From: CAYYIS01 sp964470965
Lineage (GTDB): Bacteria; JAAXHH01; JABIQT01
Direction of reading: 5' to 3'
Length of the DNA: 37,150 nucleotides
Assembly (NCBI GenBank): GCA_964470965.1
Contig: CAYYIS010000048.1
Coordinates: 1 to 37,150 of the forward strand
Shown in pieces: positions 23,898-33,340 of this stretch. Within the stretch, counting starts at the first letter, position 1, and each line of letters starts with the position of its first letter. A model generated the notes under the pieces. It saw only the letters and a list, made by a program, of their open reading frames with translations, had not been told where the DNA came from and searched no databases. The position numbers and the translations under genes were made by a program.

Positions 23898-25220
23898 ATG
23901 ACACAGCCCGTCAGAGGTCTTACCGTGTGGGTTTGGATACTGATATCCCTCCTCGGCAATATCGCAACCAGTGCGGCACAACGCCTACCGGAATTCCCGA
24001 CAGAAGAGGCAGGGCCGACCTATGTGACGATGGATCTTCTAACCACACGCGGGGTGTCGCCCGACAGTACGCGTGTCGATGTTTATTACAGCCTTTCCAA
24101 CGATTTATTCACTTTTGTCAGAACCCAGGAAGATAATTTTGTCGGCCACTATGAACTGTCTTTGATGATCAACGACGACGACGGATTCCAGTTACTCGGT
24201 GAGACATTCCGTGATTCTCTCGTAGTCGAAACCGAATTGGCAAGCAGGGTGACCGATGCATCCAAAGCCCGCCTTTTTTCGACTACCCTCCAGCCGGGGA
24301 AATATACGATCGAACTGAATATTCTGGACATCGAATCGTCGCAGCAGTTGGTATTTTCACGGAAATTCGAGGTGGCAGATTTTTACAAGAAGGAACTCAG
24401 TATCAGCGATCTTCAGTTCGCAGGTCTCATCACACCGGAGGAATCCCTCAACGACAGCCGGTTCGGTGTGAACATAGTCCCCAACCTGTTACGTTCCTAC
24501 GGTGAAGATCAATCGGAAATGTATGTATACTACGAGGTATACACGGAAGCATTGGCCGATACCGAAAAGCCGATGAAGGTGACTTACAAGATCAAGTCCG
24601 GCGGCGGAAAAGAAATCGTAAAAAAGGAAGAGGTCCTTCCTCGGCAGGGAACCATCGGCAGATACAGCCGTCGTTTCGACACCAAAGATTTTTCTCATGG
24701 CGCGTACACCCTCGAAGTAAATGTCCGGGATGAGGCCATTCGGAAATCGGCGCGAATGAAAGGTGTTTTTTACGTGAGCTGGCGTTACCTGCTTCCTCTG
24801 ACCAACGCAAAGAATTTCAAAGAAATCCTGGAACAGCTCAAATACATAGGATCGAAAGAGGAATTAAAAACGCTGAATGATTTGAAGAAAGCCGACGGCA
24901 ATGAACAACAGGGCGCGCTCATGGCGTTCTGGAAAAACCGTGACCCGACTCCCGGTACGGAAAAAAATGAAAATATGCTGCTTTATTACAGACGGATAGA
25001 TTTCGCGAATCGGAATTTTACCGCAGGTATCGGGAAAGGCTGGAAAAGCGATCAAGGGCGAATTTACGTGATTTACGGTGCTCCCGATGAAATCGACCGA
25101 CGCAACATGGAAGCCGGTTCGCAGCCGTACGAGGTCTGGCACTACACCAACATCGCCCGTAGTTTCGTATTCGTGGACTTAGACGGATACGGCAGATACG
25201 AGCTCACCCGGATTTTTTGA
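23898..25220 (+). CDS. Secreted GWxTD domain-containing protein
   Basis: 440 residues from the ATG at 23898, with AGGAG 8 bases upstream; an in-frame TTG at 23877 lacks support. A signal peptide (hydrophobic to about residue 30, ending near 'ATSAAQ') implies export. The middle is beta-rich without known motifs. The C-terminal part 'GKGWKSDQGRIYVIYGAPDEI' followed by 'EVWHY' matches the GWxTD domain, seen in several FCB-type and related phyla, with W-K-S-D in place of W-x-T-D. Function of the domain is not established; a role outside the cytoplasm is implied. It precedes priA by 28 bases, possibly by chance co-orientation. Confidence 0.87.
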   Translation: MTQPVRGLTVWVWILISLLGNIATSAAQRLPEFPTEEAGPTYVTMDLLTTRGVSPDSTRVDVYYSLSNDLFTFVRTQEDNFVGHYELSLMINDDDGFQLLGETFRDSLVVETELASRVTDASKARLFSTTLQPGKYTIELNILDIESSQQLVFSRKFEVADFYKKELSISDLQFAGLITPEESLNDSRFGVNIVPNLLRSYGEDQSEMYVYYEVYTEALADTEKPMKVTYKIKSGGGKEIVKKEEVLPRQGTIGRYSRRFDTKDFSHGAYTLEVNVRDEAIRKSARMKGVFYVSWRYLLPLTNAKNFKEILEQLKYIGSKEELKTLNDLKKADGNEQQGALMAFWKNRDPTPGTEKNENMLLYYRRIDFANRNFTAGIGKGWKSDQGRIYVIYGAPDEIDRRNMEAGSQPYEVWHYTNIARSFVFVDLDGYGRYELTRIF

Positions 25221-25248
25221 TCTATGATCGGCCACTGTCTTCCGGCCG

Positions 25249-27729
25249 ATGTCTCCCCAAACAGACTCTATGGCGGATTCCCCTCGCTTCGCCGAAATTG
25301 CACTCCCGTTACCCATCGACCAGCTATTTACCTATAGCCTTACCGATAAATTACGAGGGTTGGCTCTGCCCGGATGCCGCGCGTATGTTTCATTCCGAAA
25401 CCGCACTATGACGGGTGTTATCACCGGCCTGACGGACACCAGCCCAGTTTCAAACTGCAAACCGGTCCTCGATGTACTGGACAACGAGCCGATCCTCGAC
25501 AAAACGCTGCTGAAGCTGACGCGCTGGATCTCGGAATATTATCTCTGCGCCTGGGGAGAGGCCATTAAAACTGCGTTACCGGCCGGTCTCCTGAATGAGG
25601 CGGAACAGACGGTAACGCTCATCAGGCAATGTACGCCCGAAGTTATCGAAAACCAGCGGCGGACAGCTCCCCAACAGGCACGGATGCTGGCGGTTATTGC
25701 GGAGCATCAATCTATCCCGATTTCAAAACTCAAACGTCATCTTAAAGCACGTGAGATATTCGGCCCGCTCCGAGGTCTGGAAGCCAGAGGGTTCATCGAA
25801 TTAACAGTCGGTAAACCAGCCACCAACCCAGGGATAAAATATGAAACCTGGGTAAAATTGAAACCCTCCCCTGAAGACGCACGGGAGACGGTATCGAAAC
25901 TGGCCCGGCGTGCTTCCAAACAGGCCAGTTGCCTCAACCTGCTCGCCAACCACGACGGCAAGCTGACGGTCGATCAACTCCGCCACCTGGGCCGTATAGA
26001 ACGCCGTGTCATCAGAGATCTCGCAGACAAAGACCTGGTGGAGATGTACGACGTCGAAACGATCCGCGATCCCTACAGTGATTACACCATGGATCCGGCG
26101 GATCCGTTGATCCCGACATCGGAACAGTCAAAGGCCCTGGAGACCATCGAGACGTCTATTGACAAAAACGTATTCTCGCCGATACTTCTGTACGGCGTCA
26201 CCGGAAGCGGGAAAACCCTTGTGTACATCCGTGCCATCGAAAAAACACTGTGTACCGACCGCGGCGCCATCGTCCTGGTACCGGAACTGGCGCTGACACC
26301 GCAGACTGTTCGGCAGTTCCGCGCACACTTCGGAGACCAGGTGGCGGTGCTCCACAGCGGGATGTCCACCGGAGAACGGTACGACTCCTGGCGCAAAATC
26401 AAAGAAGGCCATTTTCGCATTGTGGTGGGCGCCCGTTCGGCCATCTTCGCCCCGGTGACCAACCTGGGACTTATCGTGGTCGACGAGGAACACGAGACCT
26501 CCTACAAGCAGTTCGAAGACCCGCCCCTTTACCACGCCCGTGATGTGGCGGTGGTGCGTGCACAGTTTGCGGACGGTGTGGCCCTCCTGGGCAGCGCCAC
26601 ACCGTCCCTTGAAACTTTCACCAATGCGCAAAACGGCAAATTCACCTGCTGTACGCTCACCGAACGGGTAGATCAGAGACCGCTGCCGCAGGTACGTGTC
26701 CTGGATATGCGGGAGGAGCACCAGGAGGGCAACTGGTCTATTTTTTCACAGGATCTCACGAAAAAGATAGAAGACCGCCTGGAAAAACAGGAACAGATCA
26801 TCCTGTTCCTGAACAGACGCGGGTTTTCCACGTTCATACAGTGCTACGATTGTGGCAATACCGTCAGCTGCCCGCACTGCAGCGTCACCCTCACGTACCA
26901 TGCTGACAGCCTGCTGCTTCGCTGCCATTACTGCGACCACCGTATTTCGGCGCCCGACGAATGTCCCAAATGCTATTCCTCGTCCGTGCGGTTTAAAGGT
27001 ACCGGCACGCAGCGGGTGGAAGACGAATTGAAGAATCTGTTTCCGGATGCGCGGATTGCGCGGATGGACATGGACACCACCACTCGCAAAAATGCCCACA
27101 GGGACATCTTTCAACGCGTCCTGAAACGGGAAGCGGACATCCTGCTGGGCACCCAGATGGTGACCAAGGGTTTTGACTTTCCTCATGTAACGCTGGTAGG
27201 CGTCATCTCCGCTGACACCACACTGAATCTTCCGGATTTCCGGGCGAGCGAACGTACGTTCCAGCTGCTCACGCAAGTGGCGGGACGCACCGGTCGCGGC
27301 CAACTGGGCGGCGAGGTGATAATCCAGACATATTCCCTCAACCACCACAGTATTCTGAATGCGAAGGCACACGATTACAACACGTTCTATATCCAGGAAA
27401 TCGCCGATCGCCGTGAACTGAACTACCCGCCGTTCGGACGCATGGTGGGTATCCAGTTCCTCGGGGCGAATGAGCAACGGGTGATCGCCGAAGCAAAGCG
27501 GTTTACCAAACTGCTGCAGACTAGCGGTAACGGCATGTCCATCCTCGGTCCCGCACCGTCGGTGGTCGCCAGGATACGGGGTCAGTACCGATGGCACCTG
27601 ATTGCACGCAGCAGTAATTCCAAAGGTATGCGGAATGCCGTACGGAGCGCCTGGGACAAGTGGGAAGTGGACGCCGACCGCAAGCAGCTGCAAATCAAAG
27701 TGGATGTTGATCCCGTTGGGATGATGTAG
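25249..27729 (+). CDS. priA: Primosomal protein N' (replication restart helicase PriA)
   Basis: 826 residues; the start at 25249 or 25270 cannot be decided, as neither has a clear ribosome site. The N-terminal 3'-DNA-end-binding domain begins 'EIALPLPIDQLFTYSL'. Walker A is 'GVTGSGKT' (316-323) and Walker B is 'LIVVDEEHETSYKQ' (DEEH). The zinc-binding insert has the expected cysteines in 'CYDCGNTVSCPHCSVTL' and 'RCHYCDHRISAPDECPKC', followed by 'GTGTQRVEDEL' and 'LGTQMVTKGFDFPHVTLVG'. PriA recognises stalled forks and reloads the replisome. All motifs are intact. The downstream radical SAM gene starts 3 bases after its stop. Confidence 0.97.
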   Translation: MSPQTDSMADSPRFAEIALPLPIDQLFTYSLTDKLRGLALPGCRAYVSFRNRTMTGVITGLTDTSPVSNCKPVLDVLDNEPILDKTLLKLTRWISEYYLCAWGEAIKTALPAGLLNEAEQTVTLIRQCTPEVIENQRRTAPQQARMLAVIAEHQSIPISKLKRHLKAREIFGPLRGLEARGFIELTVGKPATNPGIKYETWVKLKPSPEDARETVSKLARRASKQASCLNLLANHDGKLTVDQLRHLGRIERRVIRDLADKDLVEMYDVETIRDPYSDYTMDPADPLIPTSEQSKALETIETSIDKNVFSPILLYGVTGSGKTLVYIRAIEKTLCTDRGAIVLVPELALTPQTVRQFRAHFGDQVAVLHSGMSTGERYDSWRKIKEGHFRIVVGARSAIFAPVTNLGLIVVDEEHETSYKQFEDPPLYHARDVAVVRAQFADGVALLGSATPSLETFTNAQNGKFTCCTLTERVDQRPLPQVRVLDMREEHQEGNWSIFSQDLTKKIEDRLEKQEQIILFLNRRGFSTFIQCYDCGNTVSCPHCSVTLTYHADSLLLRCHYCDHRISAPDECPKCYSSSVRFKGTGTQRVEDELKNLFPDARIARMDMDTTTRKNAHRDIFQRVLKREADILLGTQMVTKGFDFPHVTLVGVISADTTLNLPDFRASERTFQLLTQVAGRTGRGQLGGEVIIQTYSLNHHSILNAKAHDYNTFYIQEIADRRELNYPPFGRMVGIQFLGANEQRVIAEAKRFTKLLQTSGNGMSILGPAPSVVARIRGQYRWHLIARSSNSKGMRNAVRSAWDKWEVDADRKQLQIKVDVDPVGMM

Positions 27730-27732
27730 AGC

Positions 27733-28578
27733 ATGCCCACAACCGTACGCGAAGTCACCTGCAAATCCGCCCTGACTAAAACCGGTGGTTTTCTCTCGGA
27801 ATACACGCACACGTTGCAGCCGTACACAGGATGTGTATTCGGATGTCCCTACTGTTATGTACAGGCGCTGCCGGTACATCGGTACCACGGCGGTGCGTGG
27901 GGCAGCTACGTGGACGTGAAGATCAATGCGCCTGACGCGCTGGCCCACGAACTGGAAAAACACCGTAAGCGGGAGAAGCCGGTTCGTATTTTTATGAGCT
28001 CCGCGACCGATCCCTATCAGGGCGCCGAAGCGAAATACCGGGTCACACGTGGTTGCCTGGAGGCGTTTCTTATACATATACCGGAGCTACTGGTGGTCCA
28101 GACCCGCAGCCCGATGGTCCAACGGGATTTTGACCTTCTGGCACAGATCGATTCAGCCGTATTGAGTATGACTGTCGAAACCGACGATGAGACCGTACGA
28201 CGCACTATTACCCCGGGAACACCATCCCTGCATCATCGCCTCGCCACCCTGGAGGCAGCCATGGCCGCGGGCCTCCGGGTACAGGCCGCGGTCAGCCCCA
28301 TGCTCCCCAATGACCCTGAATCATTCGCCTTGCTTCTGAAAGACCGGTGTCACCGCGTCGTGATAGACACGTTCTTCGATGGGGACGGCGCTGACGGAAA
28401 ACGCACTGAACGCCTGGGAATTCGTGCACTGTATGATCGGCATGGCTATGGAGCGTGGTATCTTCCGGACGCGCATCAGCGCTTGGTGGAGACGTTCAGA
28501 AAGGTGCTTGGGGCTGAACGGGTGGCGTACAGCAAGGTGGGGTTTAATTCGGTTGAGTCGGTAAAGGCCGAAAGGTAA
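27733..28578 (+). CDS. SPL-type radical SAM protein (Rv2578c-like)
   Basis: 281 residues. 'YTGCVFGCPYCYVQ' contains the radical SAM cluster motif C34-x3-C38-x2-C41, and 'IFMSSATDPYQGAEAKYRVTRGCLEAFL' is the signature of the group related to spore photoproduct lyase. 'SMTVETDDETVRRTITPGTP' continues the barrel. No C-terminal DNA-binding region of true spore photoproduct lyase is evident. It starts 3 bases after priA with no separate ribosome site, so it is probably translated by coupling. Members of this group are widespread but uncharacterised. A link to DNA repair is suggested only by family name and by priA. Confidence 0.87.
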   Translation: MPTTVREVTCKSALTKTGGFLSEYTHTLQPYTGCVFGCPYCYVQALPVHRYHGGAWGSYVDVKINAPDALAHELEKHRKREKPVRIFMSSATDPYQGAEAKYRVTRGCLEAFLIHIPELLVVQTRSPMVQRDFDLLAQIDSAVLSMTVETDDETVRRTITPGTPSLHHRLATLEAAMAAGLRVQAAVSPMLPNDPESFALLLKDRCHRVVIDTFFDGDGADGKRTERLGIRALYDRHGYGAWYLPDAHQRLVETFRKVLGAERVAYSKVGFNSVESVKAER

Positions 28579-28677
28579 CGGCCGCGCATTCGGTCCTGTT
28601 GATGTCTTCTCATTCGGCCTCAGTACCGGAGTCATAGTAGCCATTGTTCACACACTGAATGTTCCGACATCCGAAAC

Positions 28678-28714
28678 CGCTTACTGAAATCTTTAAATGA
28701 CATTTCAATAAGCG
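28678..28714. terminator. Hairpin between converging genes, probable bidirectional terminator
   Basis: CGCTTACTGAAAT (28678-28690) pairs with ATTTCAATAAGCG (28702-28714), 12 of 13 positions, with an 11-base loop. It lies directly after the lnt stop and about 100 bases after the radical SAM gene. The T-runs are poor on both sides. Confidence 0.5.
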
Positions 28715-28715
28715 A

Positions 28716-30272
28716 TTAACGTCTCCTGTCCTGGACCACTCCGAACAACGCCACAACACAGCACAGATAGGCGAACACATCGCCATACGCAGCGTAGATA
28801 GTTAAGAGACCGGACCCGGGTTTGATTTCCTGTAAAGTGGTGGTGCTTTCGAAAAGGGGGGTCATACCGGAAATTTCACCCATAGCGCTGATATATCCGG
28901 AGATACCGGTGTTGGCGGCGCGGATGATGGGCACACCGTTTTCGACCGCACGTAACACCGCCATGGAGAAATGCTGCATGGGAGCGGACGAGGTGCCGAA
29001 CCACGCGTCGTTGGTCATGATGACCAGCACGTTGGCACCCGCTGCCGTGAAACGCCTGACTTCATCCGGAAAAATCGACTCGTAACAGATGACCGTGCCG
29101 ACACGTACGTCATGTCCCGGCACATCCAGGACAGATCTGTATTCACCGGGCGTAAACGCGCCGATATCGTCCGTCAGACCACTCAGCCACCAGAAGATGC
29201 CCGACAGCGGCAGGTATTCTCCGAACGGCACCAGGTGCATCTTACTGTACCTGCCGATAATACCACGACCGGGCACCGCCATAAATGCGCTGTTGAAGAT
29301 GTCCTTGCTGTCTGGATGAAAGCCCAGGGAACCGGTCAGGATAGGTGCGTTGGCCTCCTCGGTGAGCCGAAATATCCGATCCACCTGCTTGCGATAGGGC
29401 CGCGCTTCCAGATAAAACGTCATGGCGGTTTCAGGGAAAACGATGAATTCCGGTTTCTCGGACAGTATGTTTCGGGTCAGATCTACATAGGTATCCACAG
29501 TAGCCTGCACCATCGCTTCGGACCACTTCAAGCCCTGCTCCACACTGCCTTGAATAACCACGACACGCAACGCTTGAGTCTGCCGCTCGGCCGACCTGAT
29601 CTGAGCCATGGTAATGAAACCATACGCTGCGGTGCTTAACAAAAGGGTACAGGAGATCATCATCGCATACACCACCGGTCGCCAATCCGTTCCGTCCCGG
29701 AGCGCTATCACGGTCTGAGCGACTGTGGCGTTTACCAGCACCACGAGGAAGCCGACACCGTAGACACCAGTCATGTTAGCAATCTGAATCATGGGCAATG
29801 CCCGGTACTGTGAGTACCCCAGCAATTCCCATGGGAATCCGGTGAACAGGTAGGTCTGAAGCAGTTCCATGGCGGTCCACACGGAGGCAGCCAGTAGAGG
29901 AAATAGCGTGCGCTGCCACTCTGTGCGCGCCACAAAGATGCAGAAAATGAAACCGTACACTCCCACCAGCAACGCGACGAGTGACATACTGAACAGCCCC
30001 AGAACCAGGTTCAATCCTCCGTACTGGACCACCGTTTCAGTGATCCAGTACACCTTGCCGACGCCAGAGACGAACCCGAACGTGAGTCCGGCCGCGATCA
30101 TCCGGTGCGGGGAATCGTGCAGCACCAGCATTACCGGCGCCAGGGCGAGCCACGCCAGTGGCCACCAGTCGAATATCGGAATGCTTAGAAAAACCAGGAA
30201 TCCGGACAACGCCGCAATCCCGAAAACATGGGCAGGAGAGGAAAAACGAAGTTCTCGAAATGATGTAGTCAT
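28716..30272 (-). CDS. lnt: Apolipoprotein N-acyltransferase
   Basis: 518 residues, the usual length. About eight hydrophobic helices in the first 225 residues are followed by a periplasmic nitrilase-fold domain. The catalytic triad is visible: E281 in 'IVFPETAM', K344 in 'YSKMHLVPFGEYLP' and C396 in 'TVICYESIFPDEVR'. The family also shows 'NDAWFGTSSAPMQHFSMAVLRAVENG' and 'RAANTGISG'. The enzyme adds the third acyl chain to lipoproteins at the outer face of the inner membrane, which fits a diderm cell. It is monocistronic and divergent from the lipid A unit. Two TTGACA boxes upstream (about 30342-30337 and 30312-30307 on the minus strand) lack good -10 partners. Confidence 0.96.
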   Translation of the reverse strand: MTTSFRELRFSSPAHVFGIAALSGFLVFLSIPIFDWWPLAWLALAPVMLVLHDSPHRMIAAGLTFGFVSGVGKVYWITETVVQYGGLNLVLGLFSMSLVALLVGVYGFIFCIFVARTEWQRTLFPLLAASVWTAMELLQTYLFTGFPWELLGYSQYRALPMIQIANMTGVYGVGFLVVLVNATVAQTVIALRDGTDWRPVVYAMMISCTLLLSTAAYGFITMAQIRSAERQTQALRVVVIQGSVEQGLKWSEAMVQATVDTYVDLTRNILSEKPEFIVFPETAMTFYLEARPYRKQVDRIFRLTEEANAPILTGSLGFHPDSKDIFNSAFMAVPGRGIIGRYSKMHLVPFGEYLPLSGIFWWLSGLTDDIGAFTPGEYRSVLDVPGHDVRVGTVICYESIFPDEVRRFTAAGANVLVIMTNDAWFGTSSAPMQHFSMAVLRAVENGVPIIRAANTGISGYISAMGEISGMTPLFESTTTLQEIKPGSGLLTIYAAYGDVFAYLCCVVALFGVVQDRRR

Positions 30273-30382
30273 AGTTCGATGCTTTATCCCTTGAGGCGCA
30301 TGAGGCTGTCAACAATAACCTGTATGGTTTTTAGATTGTCAATAGCAGAATACAGTTCAATAGGCCCCACCGGTAAAACACA

Positions 30383-30411
30383 TTGACCGGTTCGTTTGCC
30401 TGTGGTACATT
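30383..30411 (+). promoter_or_regulatory. Putative promoter of the lipid A/Kdo unit
   Basis: TTGACC (30383-30388), 17-base spacer, TACATT (30406-30411), in the divergent region 30273-30574. A REP-like hairpin (30439-30476) would lie within the predicted leader. Nothing else recognisable is in this region. Confidence 0.45.
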
Positions 30412-30438
30412 ATTGTGTTATCGATTCTAATTATCGAC

Positions 30439-30476
30439 TGTCATCCCGGCCGCGGTGCCGGGATCTCCCCGGGATC
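30439..30476 (+). repeat. REP-like palindromic element, copy 1
   Basis: Starts TGTCATCCCGGCCGC. ATCCCGGC (30443-30450) pairs perfectly with GCCGGGAT (30457-30464) around a 6-base loop, followed by CTCCCCGGGATCG. A diverged inverted copy lies at 33341-33382. The form resembles the TGTCATCCC-type intergenic repeats common in bacterial genomes. Confidence 0.6.
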
Positions 30477-30574
30477 GAAAATAGTCAATTAGACAGACAT
30501 TGCCGGTCCAAAGGATACCCCTGTCTGCGCAGGTGTGACATGTCTTTCCAGAAATCAAGGCTTGCACAAAACTC

Positions 30575-31573
30575 ATGACCAACGCATCAGACGCCATACA
30601 TATCGCCGTCATAGGAGTCGGAAGGCTCGGACAGGCGCATGCACGGGTGTTGGCAGAGATGCCGGACGCCGACCTGATAGGCGTATACGATAGGGACCCA
30701 AAACTGGCACGGGAAATCGCTGACCGGCATGATACGATCGTTTTTCCGAAATTGGAAACGGTCTGCGAAGCGGCGGAAGCAGTCAGCGTCGTGGTGCCTA
30801 CGACCGCACATTTTGAGGTAGCGTCGTACCTGCTGGATCGTGGTCTCCATACGTTTATCGAAAAGCCGATAACTACCACCATCGAAGACGCGGACGCACT
30901 GATCAATCTGGCCCGAACACACGGCCTGAAGCTACAGGTAGGCCATATAGAACGGTTCAACGGCGCGGTGCGGGCGCTCGATGGGATGGCGCTGTCACCC
31001 GGCTTTATCGAATCCCACCGTCTGGCGTCCTTCGATCCACGGGGCACCGACGTATCAGTGGTACACGACCTTATGATCCATGATATCGATCTCATTCGGC
31101 ACCTGATCCGTTCCGACATCGCCAAGGTAGACGCCACCGGCGTGGCGGTCATTTCCGATCAGATCGATATCGCCAACGCCCGGCTTCAGTTCGAAAACGG
31201 ATGCGTGGCGAACGTTACCGCCAGTCGTATCTCACTTAAGAAGATGCGTAAAATGCGCCTGTTTCAGCGGGATGCGTACATCGCTCTGGATTTCCTGGAA
31301 GGAAAAAGCGAGATCTACCGCCTTCTGGACGGTGATGAACCGACACTTCCCGGCCATTTCGCCATCCCTGTGAATACGGGTGACGGGCGTTCCCGGAAGA
31401 TCCTGCGGGAAGCGCCACCGGCGGACCATGAAGAGCAGTTGAAACTGGAGCTATCCTCGTTCCTCCGCACGGTACGCGGCGAGACGCCGCCAGCGGTTAC
31501 CGGAGAGGACGGCCGCGAGGCGCTGCGCGTTTCTCTGGAGATCGTATCCTGCATCGAAAAGGCGGCTGTGTAA
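30575..31573 (+). CDS. Gfo/Idh/MocA family oxidoreductase in the lipid A gene cluster (GnnA-like candidate)
   Basis: 332 residues. The Rossmann motif is 'IAVIGVGRLGQAHARVL' (10-26) and the signature 'TFIEKPITTT' has E96-K97-P98. 'VVHDLMIHDIDLIRHLI' supplies the conserved D/H residues. It is first in a plus-strand series ending with lpxB, a DUF374 acyltransferase and waaA. Oxidoreductases of this family next to lpx genes include GnnA, which oxidises UDP-GlcNAc at C3 before amination by GnnB to give amide-linked lipid A. No gnnB is in the window, so that role is only a hypothesis. The stop overlaps the next start (TAATG). Confidence 0.92.
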   Translation: MTNASDAIHIAVIGVGRLGQAHARVLAEMPDADLIGVYDRDPKLAREIADRHDTIVFPKLETVCEAAEAVSVVVPTTAHFEVASYLLDRGLHTFIEKPITTTIEDADALINLARTHGLKLQVGHIERFNGAVRALDGMALSPGFIESHRLASFDPRGTDVSVVHDLMIHDIDLIRHLIRSDIAKVDATGVAVISDQIDIANARLQFENGCVANVTASRISLKKMRKMRLFQRDAYIALDFLEGKSEIYRLLDGDEPTLPGHFAIPVNTGDGRSRKILREAPPADHEEQLKLELSSFLRTVRGETPPAVTGEDGREALRVSLEIVSCIEKAAV

Positions 31574-32142
31574 TGGATATTCGAGCGGTCGTATTCGAAG
31601 CACGCAGTTACACACCCATTCCGCTACTCATTGCCGTACTGGTGCTGGCGGAGCCGTCCGGGATGTCGTTTCTGATCGGCGGTTTTACGGCACTTCTTGG
31701 AGAAACGATCCGGCTGTGGTCGGTGGGATACGCCGGCTCAGCCACGCGTACCCGTCACGTAGGCGCTCCGATGCTAATCACCACCGGACCGTATGCATAT
31801 GTGCGCAATCCGATCTATGTGGGGAACTTCATTCTGAGCATGGGACTGTGTGTGATGGCGTGGGCCTGGATGCCGTATATGCTCGGAGTGTTCGTACTGG
31901 CATTCGGTGTCCAGTATGCTATGATCGTTTCGCTCGAGGAGGAACACCTGCAGGAGACATTCGGTGATGAATATACACGCTACCTTGCCCATGTACCTCG
32001 TTTTCTGCCGTGCCGGCGCCGTTATCCTCATGCCAACGGTCCCAAATCCGACCTGTCCGCCGCTCTGAAAAGCGATCGCCGCACGTTCCAGTCCATGACC
32101 GCCGTAACCCTGGCCATAGTCGCCCGATGGTATTTCAGCTGA
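31573..32142 (+). CDS. Isoprenylcysteine carboxyl methyltransferase-like (ICMT/PEMT) membrane methyltransferase
   Basis: 189 residues, with about four hydrophobic segments. 'TTGPYAYVRNPIYVGNFILSMG' is the SAM-binding region signature of the ICMT/PEMT superfamily, and 'SLEEEHLQETFGDEYTRYLAHVPRFLP' is its conserved C-terminal motif. About 40 further residues at the end are polar and unlike the family. It overlaps the preceding stop by one base and lies 18 bases before lpxB, so it is in the lipid A transcript. Methylation of a membrane lipid, quinone or lipid A part is possible. The substrate is unknown. Confidence 0.87.
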   Translation: MDIRAVVFEARSYTPIPLLIAVLVLAEPSGMSFLIGGFTALLGETIRLWSVGYAGSATRTRHVGAPMLITTGPYAYVRNPIYVGNFILSMGLCVMAWAWMPYMLGVFVLAFGVQYAMIVSLEEEHLQETFGDEYTRYLAHVPRFLPCRRRYPHANGPKSDLSAALKSDRRTFQSMTAVTLAIVARWYFS

Positions 32143-32160
32143 AATACCGAACAGATTACT

Positions 32161-33291
32161 ATGAACATCATGATCATAGCAGGAGAAGCGTCCGGAGACC
32201 TGCACGGATCCGGCGTGGTTCGTGAACTTAAGCGTGTGGCTCCTTCGTGCCACATACACGGCATCGGAGGCGACCGGATGCGTGGGGCTGGGTGCAATCT
32301 CATCTACCACGTCGAACAGTTCGCGTTCATGGGACTGGTGGAAGTCGTTCGATACTTGCCGTTTATCAGAACCGCCCTCCGGCGGCTCGAAGAATCTTTC
32401 AAAAAAAGCCGTCCGGACGTTCTGATCCTGGTGGATTATCCGGATTTCAACCTCCGCCTGGCACGCATCGCCGAACGGTATAACATCCCGGTGTTATTTT
32501 ACATCAGCCCCCAGATCTGGGCCTGGCGCCCGAATCGAGTAAAAAAAATCGTTGGCCTGGTAGACTGCATGGCGGTGGTGTTTCCCTTTGAGGTGGAGCT
32601 GTACGAGAAGGCGGGCGGGCGTGTGGAATTCGTCGGACATCCTTTGCTCGAGGAATTGGAATCACGTTATGACAGGATGGCATTCTGCCGTGAAGCCGGC
32701 CTCGATCCGGCACGTCCTATCGTGGGATTGCTGCCAGGCAGCCGCCCGCAGGAGGTCACCCGGCTCCTGCCGCCTATGGTCGCCACCGTTGCCGCAATCC
32801 GCGAACAGATGCCGGACGTTCAGGGCGTTATCGGCCTGGCGCCGACCGTTTCTCACGGAGAGGCGATATCATTGACCGAAGTCGGTGCGAAGATCCCGAT
32901 GGTGGAAGATCTTACGTACGAAGTGATGCGCCACGCGGATCTTCTGCTGGTAGCCTCCGGCACCGCCACGCTCGAGGCCGCCTGTTTCGGCACACCGCTC
33001 TTTGTACTTTACAAACTCGCGCGCCTGTCCTGGTGGATCGGAAAACGGGTGGTTACTATCCCGAATATCGGCCTCGTAAATGTGGTCGCCGGACGGCGTA
33101 TCGTTCCTGAGTTCCTCCAGCATGACGTACGCCCGGATATCCTTGCACCGGAAGCCATCGCCTGGCTCCGCGATCCGGAGAGACTGGCACAAATCAGGAA
33201 AGAACTTCGGGAAGTCCGCACAGAGCTCGGCACCCCGGGGGCGTCGCAACGCGTCGCGCGCCTGGCAATGGAACTGGCGGGTGTGCGGTGA
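32161..33291 (+). CDS. lpxB: Lipid-A-disaccharide synthase
   Basis: 376 residues, normal length for LpxB (GT19). The N-terminal 'MIIAGEASGDLHGSGVV' (5-21), 'HGIGGDRMRGAG', 'FMGLVEVVRYLP', 'VDYPDFNLRLA', 'YISPQIWAWRPNRVKKI', 'FVGHPLLEE', 'LLPGSRPQEV' and 'ASGTATLEAACFGTPLFVLYKL' cover the whole family pattern. It condenses UDP-diacyl-glucosamine with lipid X at the inner membrane to form the lipid A disaccharide. The neighbours, a DUF374 acyltransferase and waaA, carry on the same pathway; lpxK is not in the window. The start has no strong ribosome site. Confidence 0.97.
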   Translation: MNIMIIAGEASGDLHGSGVVRELKRVAPSCHIHGIGGDRMRGAGCNLIYHVEQFAFMGLVEVVRYLPFIRTALRRLEESFKKSRPDVLILVDYPDFNLRLARIAERYNIPVLFYISPQIWAWRPNRVKKIVGLVDCMAVVFPFEVELYEKAGGRVEFVGHPLLEELESRYDRMAFCREAGLDPARPIVGLLPGSRPQEVTRLLPPMVATVAAIREQMPDVQGVIGLAPTVSHGEAISLTEVGAKIPMVEDLTYEVMRHADLLLVASGTATLEAACFGTPLFVLYKLARLSWWIGKRVVTIPNIGLVNVVAGRRIVPEFLQHDVRPDILAPEAIAWLRDPERLAQIRKELREVRTELGTPGASQRVARLAMELAGVR

Positions 33292-33340
33292 GTGGATATT
33301 TCAAAACTAAAGATTGGCTACAACCGAAACGTGAGCAGCT

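Noticed and set aside
26746..28077. 443-codon open frame on the minus strand across priA and the radical SAM gene
   Set aside because: It lies entirely opposite genes with intact motifs, has no family features and is an expected shadow of GC-rich coding sequence.
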